64,000 nucleotides of DNA from Hahella sp. KA22 (lineage in GTDB: Bacteria; Pseudomonadota; Gammaproteobacteria; Pseudomonadales; Oleiphilaceae): positions 992,001 through 1,056,000 of the forward strand of contig NZ_CP035490.1 in assembly GCF_004135205.1 (NCBI RefSeq). Direction: 5' to 3'. The notes below the pieces were generated by a model that saw nothing but the letters and a program-made list of their open reading frames with translations, searched no databases and was not told the origin of the DNA. The first letter of the stretch is position 1, and each line of letters starts with the position of its first letter. The translations under genes and the position numbers were made by a program. Shown in pieces: positions 1 through 7,734 of this stretch.

Positions 1-1
1 G

Positions 2-1210
2 CAACTGCTCAGCCAGCGTTTCCAGACTGGCGAAGAAAGATACGATTTCAAGCTCTATCCTACGGACGACAAATTTGTCATGCGCCTGGAGAGCCCTGCG
101 GGACAAAGCTGGGCGTCCGCGCCATTCAGTTTCAGTGAGCTGCAGAACCATGCATTGGCGGTGGCCCCGGTCGAGCAGGCGGCGCCGGATACCCAGCCGC
201 TGGCGATCAAAGACGTCATCAAGCTGAAAGAAGACCTGAAAAGTCTGTCCGTCAATTTGGAAGGCGGCGCTTCGTTAAGCCTCGCCGGACTGCGCAACTT
301 CGCGCCCATGCAGTCGCTGTACGGACTGCGTGACGACGGCAGCCTGGTCAATCAACAGACTGGCGTGGTGTATGCGCCGAATCAGGATGTCGGTTTCTAT
401 GAAGGCCCTCAGGGCGAAACCCTGTCTCCGGGCTGGACCGTCACTATCGGCTGGGACAACTATGTGCAGGTGGTTACCGACTCCAGCATTCGCGATCCCT
501 TCATCGAGATATTCGTGTGGACGCTGGCGTTCGCCACCATGACCGTTCTGTTTACTCTTGCGGTGGGGCTGGTGCTGGCGAATATCCTGCAATGGGATCA
601 GCTCAAGGGCAAAGGCTTCTATCGCATGATGCTGATCCTGCCCTATGCCGTACCCGCCTTTATTTCCATCCTGGTGTTCAAAGGGCTGTTCAACCAGAAC
701 TTTGGCGAGATCAATCTGGTGCTGGAGAATCTGTTCGGCGTGCGCCCGGACTGGTTTAGCGATCCGGCGCTGGCGCGCACCATGATACTGATCGTTAACA
801 CCTGGCTGGGTTATCCCTACATGATGCTTTTGTGTATGGGGCTGTTGCAGGCGATTCCCCGTGATCTGTATGAAGCTTCCGCTATGGACGGAGCGACCCC
901 GCTGGATAACCTGTTCCGCATCACCTTGCCGCAGATCATCAAGCCGCTGATGCCTCTGCTGATCGCCAGCTTTGCATTCAACTTCAACAACTTCGTGTTG
1001 ATCGCACTGTTGACCGGCGGCGCGCCGGATATCATTGGCGCCACCACGCCGGCGGGCACCACGGATCTATTGGTCAGCTACACCTACCGTATCGCTTTCC
1101 AGGATTCCGGGCAGAACTTCGGTCTGGCGGCGGCTATCGCTACGGCGATCTTCATCCTGGTGGGTTCGCTGTCGCTGATCAACCTCAAGTTGTCCAAGAT
1201 AAAGGTATAG
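2..1210 (+). CDS. malF: Maltose ABC transporter permease MalF, 5'-truncated by window edge
   Basis: This is one of the two inner-membrane permeases of the maltose/maltodextrin importer and pairs with MalG. The frame is already open at base 2, so the start lies upstream; 402 codons are visible against about 514 residues in E. coli MalF. The first ~160 visible codons look periplasmic (the large MalF P2-type loop), followed by several hydrophobic segments beginning near base 505. The EAA loop that docks on the MalK ATPase is clear: [20 protein letters not shown] near bases 870-930. MalG follows after 10 nt, so the two are co-transcribed. The internal ATG at base 80 is not a credible start because homologous sequence continues upstream of it. 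Identification is secure from the EAA loop and the malG neighbour. Confidence 0.93.
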   Translation, partial: QLLSQRFQTGEERYDFKLYPTDDKFVMRLESPAGQSWASAPFSFSELQNHALAVAPVEQAAPDTQPLAIKDVIKLKEDLKSLSVNLEGGASLSLAGLRNFAPMQSLYGLRDDGSLVNQQTGVVYAPNQDVGFYEGPQGETLSPGWTVTIGWDNYVQVVTDSSIRDPFIEIFVWTLAFATMTVLFTLAVGLVLANILQWDQLKGKGFYRMMLILPYAVPAFISILVFKGLFNQNFGEINLVLENLFGVRPDWFSDPALARTMILIVNTWLGYPYMMLLCMGLLQAIPRDLYEASAMDGATPLDNLFRITLPQIIKPLMPLLIASFAFNFNNFVLIALLTGGAPDIIGATTPAGTTDLLVSYTYRIAFQDSGQNFGLAAAIATAIFILVGSLSLINLKLSKIKV

Positions 1211-1220
1211 GAGCGTTATT

Positions 1221-2111
1221 ATGGCGATGGTGCAGCCGCGTTCAGTGCGCTATCGGGTCTGGGCGACCCACTTTGGACTGCTGTGTTTTATCGGGATCAT
1301 TCTGTTCCCGCTGCTGATGGTGGTGTCGATCTCCTTCCGCACTGGCAACTTCGCAACCGGCAGCTTGCTGCCGGAGCATCCTTCTCTCGAACATTGGTCG
1401 CTGGCGCTGGGCATTCCCTATACCCAGGCGGACGGGACTGTATTGCAGCCGCCGTTTCCGGTGTTGTTATGGTTGTGGAACTCCATCAAGATCGCGGTGA
1501 TCTCCTCCGCGCTGATCCTGTTACTGTCCACTACCAGCGCTTATGCGTTCGCCCGTCTGCGCTTCAAGTTCAAGGGCGTGATCCTGAAGTCCATGCTGAT
1601 CTTCCAGATGTTTCCGCCGGTGCTGTCGCTGGTGGCGCTGTACGCCTTGTTCGATCAGATCGGCAACCATGTGAGCTGGCTCGGCATCGACACTCACGGC
1701 GCGGTGATTCTCGCTTCGCTGGGGGGCATGGCGCTGCATATCTGGACGATCAAAGGGTATTTCGAATCCATTGACCGCTCGCTGGAGGAGGCCGCCATTG
1801 TGGACGGCGCCACCACCTGGCAGGCGTTCCGCTACATCTTGCTGCCGCTGTCGGCGCCCATTCTCGCGGTGGTGTTTATCCTCGCTTTCGTGATGAACAT
1901 CATGGAGTACCCGATCGCCTCCATCCTGCTGTTGGATGTGAACAACCTGACCCTGGCGGTGGGCGCTCAGCAGTACCTCTATGAGCAGAACTATTTGTGG
2001 GGAGATTTCGCGGCGGCGGCGGTGCTGTCCGGGCTTCCCATCACGTTGATTTTTCTTTATTGCCAGAAATGGATTGTGGGTGGACTCACTGCAGGTGGGG
2101 TGAAAGGGTAA
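1221..2111 (+). CDS. malG: Maltose ABC transporter permease MalG
   Basis: This is the second membrane subunit of the maltose importer, 296 residues, the usual MalG length. It has an N-terminal membrane segment (about residues 17-38), a short periplasmic stretch, then five more hydrophobic segments. The EAA loop [20 protein letters not shown] sits at about residues 192-211 and should contact MalK. The start ATG has a GGAGCG sequence 7 nt upstream and lies 10 nt after malF, indicating one operon. A strong intrinsic terminator follows at 2155-2182. The matching ATPase gene malK is not next door but near 42.3-43.4 kb on the other strand. Confidence 0.95.
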   Translation: MAMVQPRSVRYRVWATHFGLLCFIGIILFPLLMVVSISFRTGNFATGSLLPEHPSLEHWSLALGIPYTQADGTVLQPPFPVLLWLWNSIKIAVISSALILLLSTTSAYAFARLRFKFKGVILKSMLIFQMFPPVLSLVALYALFDQIGNHVSWLGIDTHGAVILASLGGMALHIWTIKGYFESIDRSLEEAAIVDGATTWQAFRYILLPLSAPILAVVFILAFVMNIMEYPIASILLLDVNNLTLAVGAQQYLYEQNYLWGDFAAAAVLSGLPITLIFLYCQKWIVGGLTAGGVKG

Positions 2112-2154
2112 TCGCGCAATCATCCTCTCGTCTTCCAAATTATTCCTTGCGCGT

Positions 2155-2182
2155 ACCCGGCCAGACGGCCGGGTCTTTTTTT
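2155..2182 (+). terminator. Intrinsic terminator of the malFG operon
   Basis: An 8-bp perfect stem (ACCCGGCC / GGCCGGGT) with a 4-nt AGAC loop is followed by C and seven Ts. It lies 43 nt after the malG stop, in the right orientation to end the malFG transcript. Confidence 0.92.
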
Positions 2183-2267
2183 GTGCGCCAGTCGAGTTTT
2201 TCGAACTGGGTCTGAGTATTCCTCTCCCGCTGTGATAAATTGAATTTCCTGATAAGGAGATTCCCTA

Positions 2268-2756
2268 ATGTTCCCGCGAATTTCGTTAATTATCGCAGCT
2301 TTATCCCTGACCGCCGGACTGGGCGGCTGCTCCGCGTTTTCCAAACTGCCGGACTATATGGCGAAAGAAGACGGTCGGCCCCACGGTTATTCCGAGATCG
2401 CGTTGCCGGATGGGGGTTATCAGGTCAGTTATGAAACCTACAAGAAATATGAGTTGGTCGAAGTGGAAGAGCTGGCCATTCGGCGCGCCGCGGAGTTATC
2501 GGTAGAGCAGGGCGCCAAGGGGTTTGATGTCGAGAATACCCTGTGTTTCAAGGAATACCAGTTCGATAACGTGCCGGAGCAGAATGCGTCCGGGCGCACT
2601 GTCACGCTGGCCTCGGCGGCGGGTCCTGTCTCGGTGCCGGTGGATGAGCCCAACTTCCCCGGCTATACCCGCACCTTCGAGGTCAGGAAGTGCTTACTTA
2701 AAATCAAGTTGTTGCAGGATCTGGACGCCCCTGGCGAAGGGGGCGGCGCAAGTTGA
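2268..2756 (+). CDS. Small outer-envelope lipoprotein, function unknown
   Basis: The protein has 162 residues with a type II signal peptide: a hydrophobic stretch and the lipobox LGGC, making Cys21 the lipidated residue. Position +2 is Ser, so outer-membrane sorting is expected. The ATG has AAGGAG 8 nt upstream. The mature part has a GYSEIALPDGGYQVSYE stretch followed by a helix rich in Ala/Glu (LAIRRAAEL), a pattern that recalls the CC0125/CC1285 family of small proteobacterial lipoproteins; that assignment is by memory of the pattern only. It stands alone between the malFG terminator and the RNA-binding protein gene. No catalytic motif is visible. Confidence 0.82.
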   Translation: MFPRISLIIAALSLTAGLGGCSAFSKLPDYMAKEDGRPHGYSEIALPDGGYQVSYETYKKYELVEVEELAIRRAAELSVEQGAKGFDVENTLCFKEYQFDNVPEQNASGRTVTLASAAGPVSVPVDEPNFPGYTRTFEVRKCLLKIKLLQDLDAPGEGGGAS

Positions 2757-2917
2757 CGCCGCCACATTCGTCACGAGTGAATAAGGGGCAGGCGACGGCG
2801 AAATGTCATCAATTGGAAATGGGAATGTTCCATAGTTAAATTATTTGACGTTTTGCCACTTTTGTTCCAGATTTGTATGCATTGTGCGCAGGCGCGAGAG
2901 CGGGCCTGCAACCGAAT

Positions 2918-2973
2918 TAGCCAGCGGTTGGCTAGTCACTGACGATAATTGGAGCGTTTGGTTTTCGTCAGTG
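2918..2973 (+). promoter_or_regulatory. Two stem-loops in the leader of the RRM gene
   Basis: Upstream of the RNA-binding protein gene there is a 6-bp stem (2918-2923 with 2929-2934, TAGCCA/TGGCTA) and, 2 nt later, a perfect 9-bp stem (2937-2945 with 2965-2973, CACTGACGA/TCGTCAGTG) with a 19-nt loop. No T run follows, so these are not terminators. Position 40-100 nt before the start codon suggests a structured 5' leader, possibly autoregulatory or temperature-responsive; that role is inference. Confidence 0.5.
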
Positions 2974-3014
2974 TGATTGCTACAGGCGCTCGTGACAAAT
3001 AATGAGATGGTGAG

Positions 3015-3293
3015 ATGAATATTTATGTTGGAAACCTGTCCTATCAGGTAACAGAAGACGATTTGCGGGAAGCGTTTGCGGCCTATGGCGATATCAGCAA
3101 CGTCAATATCATCCGTGACAGAGATACCGGCCAATCCAAAGGGTTCGGTTTCGTAGAAATGTCCGACAACGGGCAGGCGGAAGAGGCGATTCAGAAGCTT
3201 AATGAAAGCAATCTGAAAGGCCGTAACATGAAAGTTAACGAGGCTCGTCCCCGAGAAGAAAAGCCAAAGCGTAATTTCAGACCTCGCCACTAA
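3015..3293 (+). CDS. Single-RRM RNA-binding protein
   Basis: This is a 92-residue protein that is essentially one RNA-recognition motif. RNP2 is IYVGNL (residues 3-8) and RNP1 is KGFGFVEM (42-49), including the two aromatic residues that stack on RNA bases. A short basic tail (KPKRNFRPRH) follows. Small stand-alone RRM proteins of this kind occur in cyanobacteria and many proteobacteria and are often cold-inducible; the exact target RNA is unknown. The ATG has a GAGATGG sequence just upstream. The leader contains two stem-loops, consistent with post-transcriptional control. The gene is monocistronic, with terminator-like hairpins downstream. Confidence 0.92.
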   Translation: MNIYVGNLSYQVTEDDLREAFAAYGDISNVNIIRDRDTGQSKGFGFVEMSDNGQAEEAIQKLNESNLKGRNMKVNEARPREEKPKRNFRPRH

Positions 3294-3432
3294 TTTGTCA
3301 TTGTAAGGAAAATAACCGTTCACCGGCTTAGCCGGGCGGCGATTTTTATTCCTTGCTGAGCGATGCTTTGTAGCAGCCGCTTCCGTTCGTTCTGAACGGG
3401 AATTGCGCCGCTAAGCGCGCCTTTGCTTTTCC

Positions 3433-3460
3433 AAACCCGGCTTAGCGCCGGGTTTTGGCG
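3433..3460 (+). terminator. Terminator-like hairpin between RRM gene and yjjX
   Basis: A 9-bp perfect stem (AAACCCGGC / GCCGGGTTT) with a TTAGC loop, followed by TGGCGGTTTTC on the plus strand. It lies between convergent genes and could serve both strands. A smaller CCGGC-TTA-GCCGG hairpin at 3323-3335 lies closer to the RRM stop. Confidence 0.6.
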
Positions 3461-3550
3461 GTTTTCTTTGTGTCGGACGAATCGTTGGGTCGATGGCTAA
3501 CGTCTGTTCTGCTTCGGCGGAGAAAGACTGCGTTGGCGGAAGAAGGCGAT

Positions 3551-4078
3551 TTAAATCCGAACCTCAGGAAGTGTAAAGCGGGTGAGCGCCAGGATCAGCG
3601 TGTCTGCGTACAGGCTTTCGCGGCTGAGCAACTCTCGGGTCAGCAGTCCGATTGCGCCTGTCTGTTGCTTGCTGTTCTGCGTTCCAAATAACCGGTCGTT
3701 GGCTTCTCCCAGCTCCATACCCTGATCCATCATTTCGACCACGGCTTGCGGTAGCGGCAGCGCTGCTGAACGCGCGTAACTGATATCGTCTCCGTGTCCC
3801 ACCGCCACCCAGGCGACCGCGAACAGTTGGGAGCGAATCCGGTCGACGCCGCCTTCAAAGCTCACCCAGTAATCTGCGGAAGGGTGCGTTTCCCGCGCCG
3901 CCTGCACACGGTTCAGGGCGCCTTGCAGGGTTTCGTCGTCGGTGAGAGGTTGGGAAGCGACGCCGGATTCGGTTCCGGCGCCGACGCAGTGAATCTGCGA
4001 ATCGGGAAAACAACGACTGAAGCCGTTGCGCGCCGCATTAACTTTAACTGGATTGACGGAGGCTACGATGACTTCCAT
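3551..4078 (-). CDS. yjjX: Inosine/xanthosine triphosphatase (YjjX/DUF84 family)
   Basis: This family hydrolyses non-canonical purine nucleoside triphosphates (ITP, XTP), a house-cleaning role in the cytoplasm. The protein of 175 residues begins MEVIVASVNPVKVNAARNGF, the typical N-terminal nucleotide-binding strand and helix of the YjjX fold, and contains the family stretch YWVSFEGGVD near the middle. The frame is open ten codons further up, but the ATG at 4078 has GAGAG 6 nt upstream, while the ATG two codons earlier has no usable spacing. It is convergent with the RRM gene and divergent from the DksA-like gene. Identification is by recognised sequence pattern. Confidence 0.85.
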   Translation of the reverse strand: MEVIVASVNPVKVNAARNGFSRCFPDSQIHCVGAGTESGVASQPLTDDETLQGALNRVQAARETHPSADYWVSFEGGVDRIRSQLFAVAWVAVGHGDDISYARSAALPLPQAVVEMMDQGMELGEANDRLFGTQNSKQQTGAIGLLTRELLSRESLYADTLILALTRFTLPEVRI

Positions 4079-4222
4079 AGACATCTCTCTGTTGCAACAA
4101 AATCGCAATTAAAACTTGTTGGTTTGCGGCGAATCAAGCCATATATTCTGTTTAATGACATTCTTGCCAGGGAGAGCAATACCAGCCTGGGATACCACCG
4201 TAAGCATCGCAAAGGAGAGATT

Positions 4223-4546
4223 ATGCAGCAGTCCCACATTAAGAACCGGTTGTCCGAGCAACTGACGGAACTCATCACGCGTCTGGAAGAGATTACCCGC
4301 GACCTCACCTCTGAACATTCCGCGGACTCAGCGGAGCAGGCGCAGGAGCGGGAGAACGACGACGTGCTGAATGCGCTCAAAGTTGAGACGGAAATCGAGA
4401 TCAATCAGGTGAAAAAGGCCCTGCAACGGCTACAGCAGGGTGAGTATGGCGTCTGTGTCGCGTGCGGGGAGGAAATTCCCGAGTCCCGCCTGCAGGTGTT
4501 GCCTTTCGCAGAGCTGTGCGTCAGTTGCGCCAGCAAGTCTGAATAA
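4223..4546 (+). CDS. TraR/DksA-family zinc-finger protein
   Basis: The protein has 107 residues with an N-terminal coiled-coil-like half (residues 1-72, rich in Glu/Leu) and a C-terminal four-cysteine zinc finger (C78-x2-C81 ... C99-x2-C102). This is the architecture of short DksA/TraR proteins that insert into the RNA polymerase secondary channel. It is shorter than DksA (about 150 residues), and the coiled-coil tip does not show an obvious DksA-type Asp-x-x-Asp-Ala motif, so a (p)ppGpp-linked function cannot be assumed. The start was chosen at 4223 because AAGGAGAG precedes it by 4-6 nt; a longer in-frame opening to 3794 overlaps yjjX on the other strand and is not coding. Confidence 0.88.
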   Translation: MQQSHIKNRLSEQLTELITRLEEITRDLTSEHSADSAEQAQERENDDVLNALKVETEIEINQVKKALQRLQQGEYGVCVACGEEIPESRLQVLPFAELCVSCASKSE

Positions 4547-4570
4547 CCACTTCCTCAGCTTTACTCACAA

Positions 4571-5731
4571 TTACTCCTGGCTGAACTGCTCCAAGGCGCG
4601 GTTCAGTTCTTCAGGAGGCAGTTTCATCATCTCGGATATCTTCTGGATCAGCTGCCGATCTCCAGGATTGACCCGCAGACCTTGATGGAAGATGTCATTG
4701 GTGGTGAAGATGGCGTTGTCGATAATCGACATAATGGAATGTTCCTGCTCTTCCGACAGTCCCAGGGTATTCAGGGCGAACACCATCTGCTCGGCGGCGT
4801 TCTCGGTGGCGCTGATAATTTTGTCCGCCACATCCGAGTAGCGCTTGTCGATATCCTCCAGCACTGTCTGCGCCTTGGACGTCAGTTGCTTGAGCAGGTC
4901 CATCTGCAGCTCGGTGGTGCGGCGATCATCCAGCGCTTTTACCCGACTGTCCATGCCCTGCACCAGATAGAACAGGTTGTCCCGCAGACGCCCGCAGCGT
5001 TTTTCGTCCCCCAGCGGCATATTTTTCACTAGCAGCGACACCTGGTCGAAGTTGATGAACAGACGACGCCCGGCGGAGTGCAGGCGTCCGGCGTCCTGGA
5101 AATGTCGCAGCAGACGGCTTTCCAGATCCCGGGAGAGGCCGTTGGGCTCCATGTTTTTTTCTTCGAAGCGACCGCGAATCTGCAGGCTGCAGCGCACGTC
5201 GTAATTATTCAGCGCCTGGAACAGGCGTTGGCCCAACTCGTCGAAGTTATTGCAGTCAGCGGAATCCAGCAGGAAGTTGATATTGACGCCCATGTCGCCG
5301 CTGTCAGTCATGGCGGACATGGCGACATCATGAGTGAATTGTAATTGCGACTTGAGCTGGCGGTTGGCGATCAGGTTGATGATGGCTTTGTTGATGCGGG
5401 CGATGAACTCTTCCGATGGAGTGTTGGTGGGAATGACGTCATCCGCGCCGGAGTTGAACAGCGCAATGGTGTCTTCGACGCTATTGTCCGAGGTCAGGCA
5501 TATCAGAGGGGTATCGCCGATCTGGGTATCCTGGCGCAACATGCCGAGGGTCATTTGCGCTTCTTTCAAAGGTTGCTCAACACAGAGAATGATCGCATGC
5601 CACTGGCCGCCGTTGATCTTTTCAATGGCGTCGTGCAGTTCGCTTTGTTGCAACTCCAGTAGGCTCAGGCTGGCTGTCTGCAGGGGCTCGGGTAGCGAGC
5701 CTATGACTAGACCTGCGTATTTCAAACCCAT
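4571..5731 (-). CDS. Pseudo-receiver signalling protein (degenerate REC plus helical C-terminus)
   Basis: A protein of 386 residues. The first ~125 residues keep the alternating strand/helix outline of a response-regulator receiver (IILCV at strand 3, PLICLTS at strand 4, SGADDVIPTN at strand 5), but the phospho-acceptor Asp is replaced (IILCVEQP), the acidic pair after strand 1 is absent, and the conserved Lys is missing. The rest is mostly alpha-helical with heptad-like segments (about 270-340). The start at 5731 has AAGGAG 7 nt upstream; upstream in-frame codons lack one. It converges on the DksA-like gene, only 24 nt apart. Phosphorylation-independent signalling is the natural reading; its partner is unknown. 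Confidence 0.75.
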   Translation of the reverse strand: MGLKYAGLVIGSLPEPLQTASLSLLELQQSELHDAIEKINGGQWHAIILCVEQPLKEAQMTLGMLRQDTQIGDTPLICLTSDNSVEDTIALFNSGADDVIPTNTPSEEFIARINKAIINLIANRQLKSQLQFTHDVAMSAMTDSGDMGVNINFLLDSADCNNFDELGQRLFQALNNYDVRCSLQIRGRFEEKNMEPNGLSRDLESRLLRHFQDAGRLHSAGRRLFINFDQVSLLVKNMPLGDEKRCGRLRDNLFYLVQGMDSRVKALDDRRTTELQMDLLKQLTSKAQTVLEDIDKRYSDVADKIISATENAAEQMVFALNTLGLSEEQEHSIMSIIDNAIFTTNDIFHQGLRVNPGDRQLIQKISEMMKLPPEELNRALEQFSQE

Positions 5732-5935
5732 ATGAAACTCCTTGCCGATGATCCGTATTCCGCTTTTTCGCATGGTTATTCCTGAAGCATAGCGCATTTT
5801 TTTGGGTTGGCTGCGATGCTCTGACGTTGATCTCTGGAACCCCGGTTTATTTTGATCAGGGTCTATTTTTTAAACGGCGGCGGCAGGTTGTTCTATAGTT
5901 ATTAAATCCATTTCTAACAGCTTTCCTGGAATCCT

Positions 5936-7164
5936 ATGCTTGCAATGACACGGAACCTGATGGCGAAAGATCCAATCGTATTGGCTACTCTGGGAGCAGG
6001 GCTGGCGGCGCTGTGTGGCGGATGGTTGACGTCCGGGCTGCTTTCAGCCGGACTGTTCACGGCCTCCAGTCTGGCGTTTTTCGCCTCCAGTCTGATTTCC
6101 GACGGCAAGCAGAATGAAAGTAACGGGGAGCTGGAACGACAGCGACAGAGCAGCGAGCGGGATTTTCAGAGCGCGGTTAAGGAAATCGACAATTACGCCA
6201 ATGGGCAACTGGCTTCCATCAGTTCCGATAATCGCGATCTGGCGGACACGATCAGTAACAACATCGAGTTATTGGGGCAGGCGTTCGTTTCTTTGAGCGA
6301 ATTGGCCAACCACCAGAATGAACTGGCCAAAGAAATTTTCGAGCGGATGAAGGGGAAGAAGAGCGACCCCAAAAAAGGCGGTAAGTCTGGCGGCAAGAAT
6401 GAAATCGGCGATGACAATATCAGCATCGAGTTTTTCGCCAAGTCCCTGGATCAGGTTATCGGGACTTACGTTGACCTCTTGGTCAGCGTCAGTGAGAAAA
6501 GCGTGAATGCCGTGCATCGCATCGAGGATATGGTCACCACATCGACCAGATGTTCTCCCTGCTGGGTAATATTCAGGAAATCGCCGATCAGACTGACCTG
6601 CTGGCGCTTAACGCAGCCATTGAAGCGGCGCGGGCGGGTGAAGCCGGGCGAGGCTTCGCCGTGGTTGCGGACGAAGTGCGGCGCTTGTCGCGTACTTCCA
6701 GCGACCTCAACACGCAGATCAAAGGCAAGGCCAACGAAACCAAAGACGCCATCAGCAAAGTACGGGCGATTGTTGGAGATGTGGCCTCGCTGGATATGAA
6801 AGACGCGCTCAATGCGCGCAGCTACATCGACCAGATGCTGCACACCATGCGGGAAGTCAATGATGAAGTGAATGACGCCGTGGGCCGCATGACTCAGCTT
6901 ACCAAGGAAATCAAACAGTCTGTGGACTCCAGCGTACGCGGCCTGCAGTTTGGCGACATCGCCATGCAGACCTGCGGCCGTATGTTGAGACGGTTGGAGA
7001 CGCTGAACAACGCCATGCTTTTGCAGTCGGAAGTCTGCGGCAAAAGCGCCCAGCATGCGGATATCGGCAAGATCAGAGAACGTTTGGACTCCCTGCACAA
7101 CGACACCAGCAAGCACGGCTCCGCCAAGGCGGCGGAATCCGGCGCCGATATAGAGCTGTTTTAA
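5936..7164 (+). pseudogene. Methyl-accepting chemotaxis protein, split by a one-base deletion
   Basis: Two overlapping frames make up one MCP. The first (from 5936) encodes a hydrophobic N-terminus (about residues 13-52, one or two membrane segments), a helical linker with a Lys/Gly-rich patch, and runs as far as HRIEDMVT. The second frame (in phase with ATG 6550) continues directly with [20 protein letters not shown] and the signalling tip ([17 protein letters not shown]). Reading one extra C in the CC at 6537-6538 restores MVTHIDQMF. The C-terminal part carries LQFGDIAMQ, a CheZ-like DxxxQ pattern, and ends ADIELF. As written the first frame stops at 6799 and would yield a receptor lacking its signalling tip. 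It is followed by the STAS and PP2C genes. Confidence 0.8.
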
Positions 7165-7255
7165 GTTAGAGATTCGGCTCAGGGCCTGAGTCGACGGGTC
7201 CAAAACGCCAGCGAGCGCGTAGATGGAATTATCAGCAGGCAAATGGCGCCGCCAT

Positions 7256-7327
7256 GTTTGCCTGCAAGCGACAGGGCCTGCGCAGATCAGGCCTGTCACC
7301 CGCGGCTTGTCGCCGCGCAGGCGCATT
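7256..7327 (-). repeat. REP-like dispersed repeat, copy A
   Basis: Read on the minus strand, this ~70-bp segment matches a plus-strand segment at 26650-26717 with only about ten differences and two single-base gaps. Shared blocks include TGCGCCTGCG, CAAGCCGCG, GCCTGAT and CCCTGTCGCTT. It contains two small stem-loops (GCGGC/GCCGC and CAGG/CCTG type). It lies in the gap between the MCP and STAS genes. The form resembles bacterial REP elements; the family name is unknown. Confidence 0.7.
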
Positions 7328-7402
7328 CATGCGTCTGGTGATTATCATGACGACGTCGTCGTCAGGTTAATCCGTCAGATCAATCTCAGGGAACAGGGCG
7401 TT

Positions 7403-7705
7403 ATGACAATAGAAACCAAAGTCACCTCGGACGGCGCCGCCGTCACTATCTACATTCGCGGACGGTTTGATTTCAGCGTGGTGAACCAGTTCCGGGAAGC
7501 CTATGAAGCTCACAAGCAGAAGAAGCATTTTTATATCGACATGCGACAGACCGAGCACATGGACAGCTCGGCGCTGGGCATGCTGTTGAATATGCGCAGC
7601 TATCTGGGCTCCGATGCAATCAAGATTGATATCATCAATTGCTCACCCGGCATCCGCAAAATTCTCGAAATTGCGAAATTTGACAAGAAGTTCGCCATTA
7701 GCTGA
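7403..7705 (+). CDS. STAS-domain anti-sigma factor antagonist (HsbA-like)
   Basis: The protein has 100 residues, a single STAS domain. The phospho-acceptor loop is HMDSSALGM, with Ser56 in the position phosphorylated in SpoIIAA/RsbV proteins. It should be switched by the neighbouring multi-domain protein, which carries both a PP2C phosphatase and a HATPase kinase-like domain; the pair matches the arrangement of Pseudomonas hsbA/hsbR. The start at 7403 is where homology begins; the in-frame extension up to 7223 runs across the REP-like repeat and looks non-coding. The next gene starts 29 nt after the stop, so co-transcription is likely. Confidence 0.88.
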   Translation: MTIETKVTSDGAAVTIYIRGRFDFSVVNQFREAYEAHKQKKHFYIDMRQTEHMDSSALGMLLNMRSYLGSDAIKIDIINCSPGIRKILEIAKFDKKFAIS

Positions 7706-7734
7706 GCCATTGCCGCCTAGTGAGGGAGATGGGT

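Noticed and set aside
7223-7402. N-terminal extension of the STAS protein
   Set aside because: The extra 60 codons run through the REP-like repeat and are not STAS sequence; ATG 7403 fits the domain.
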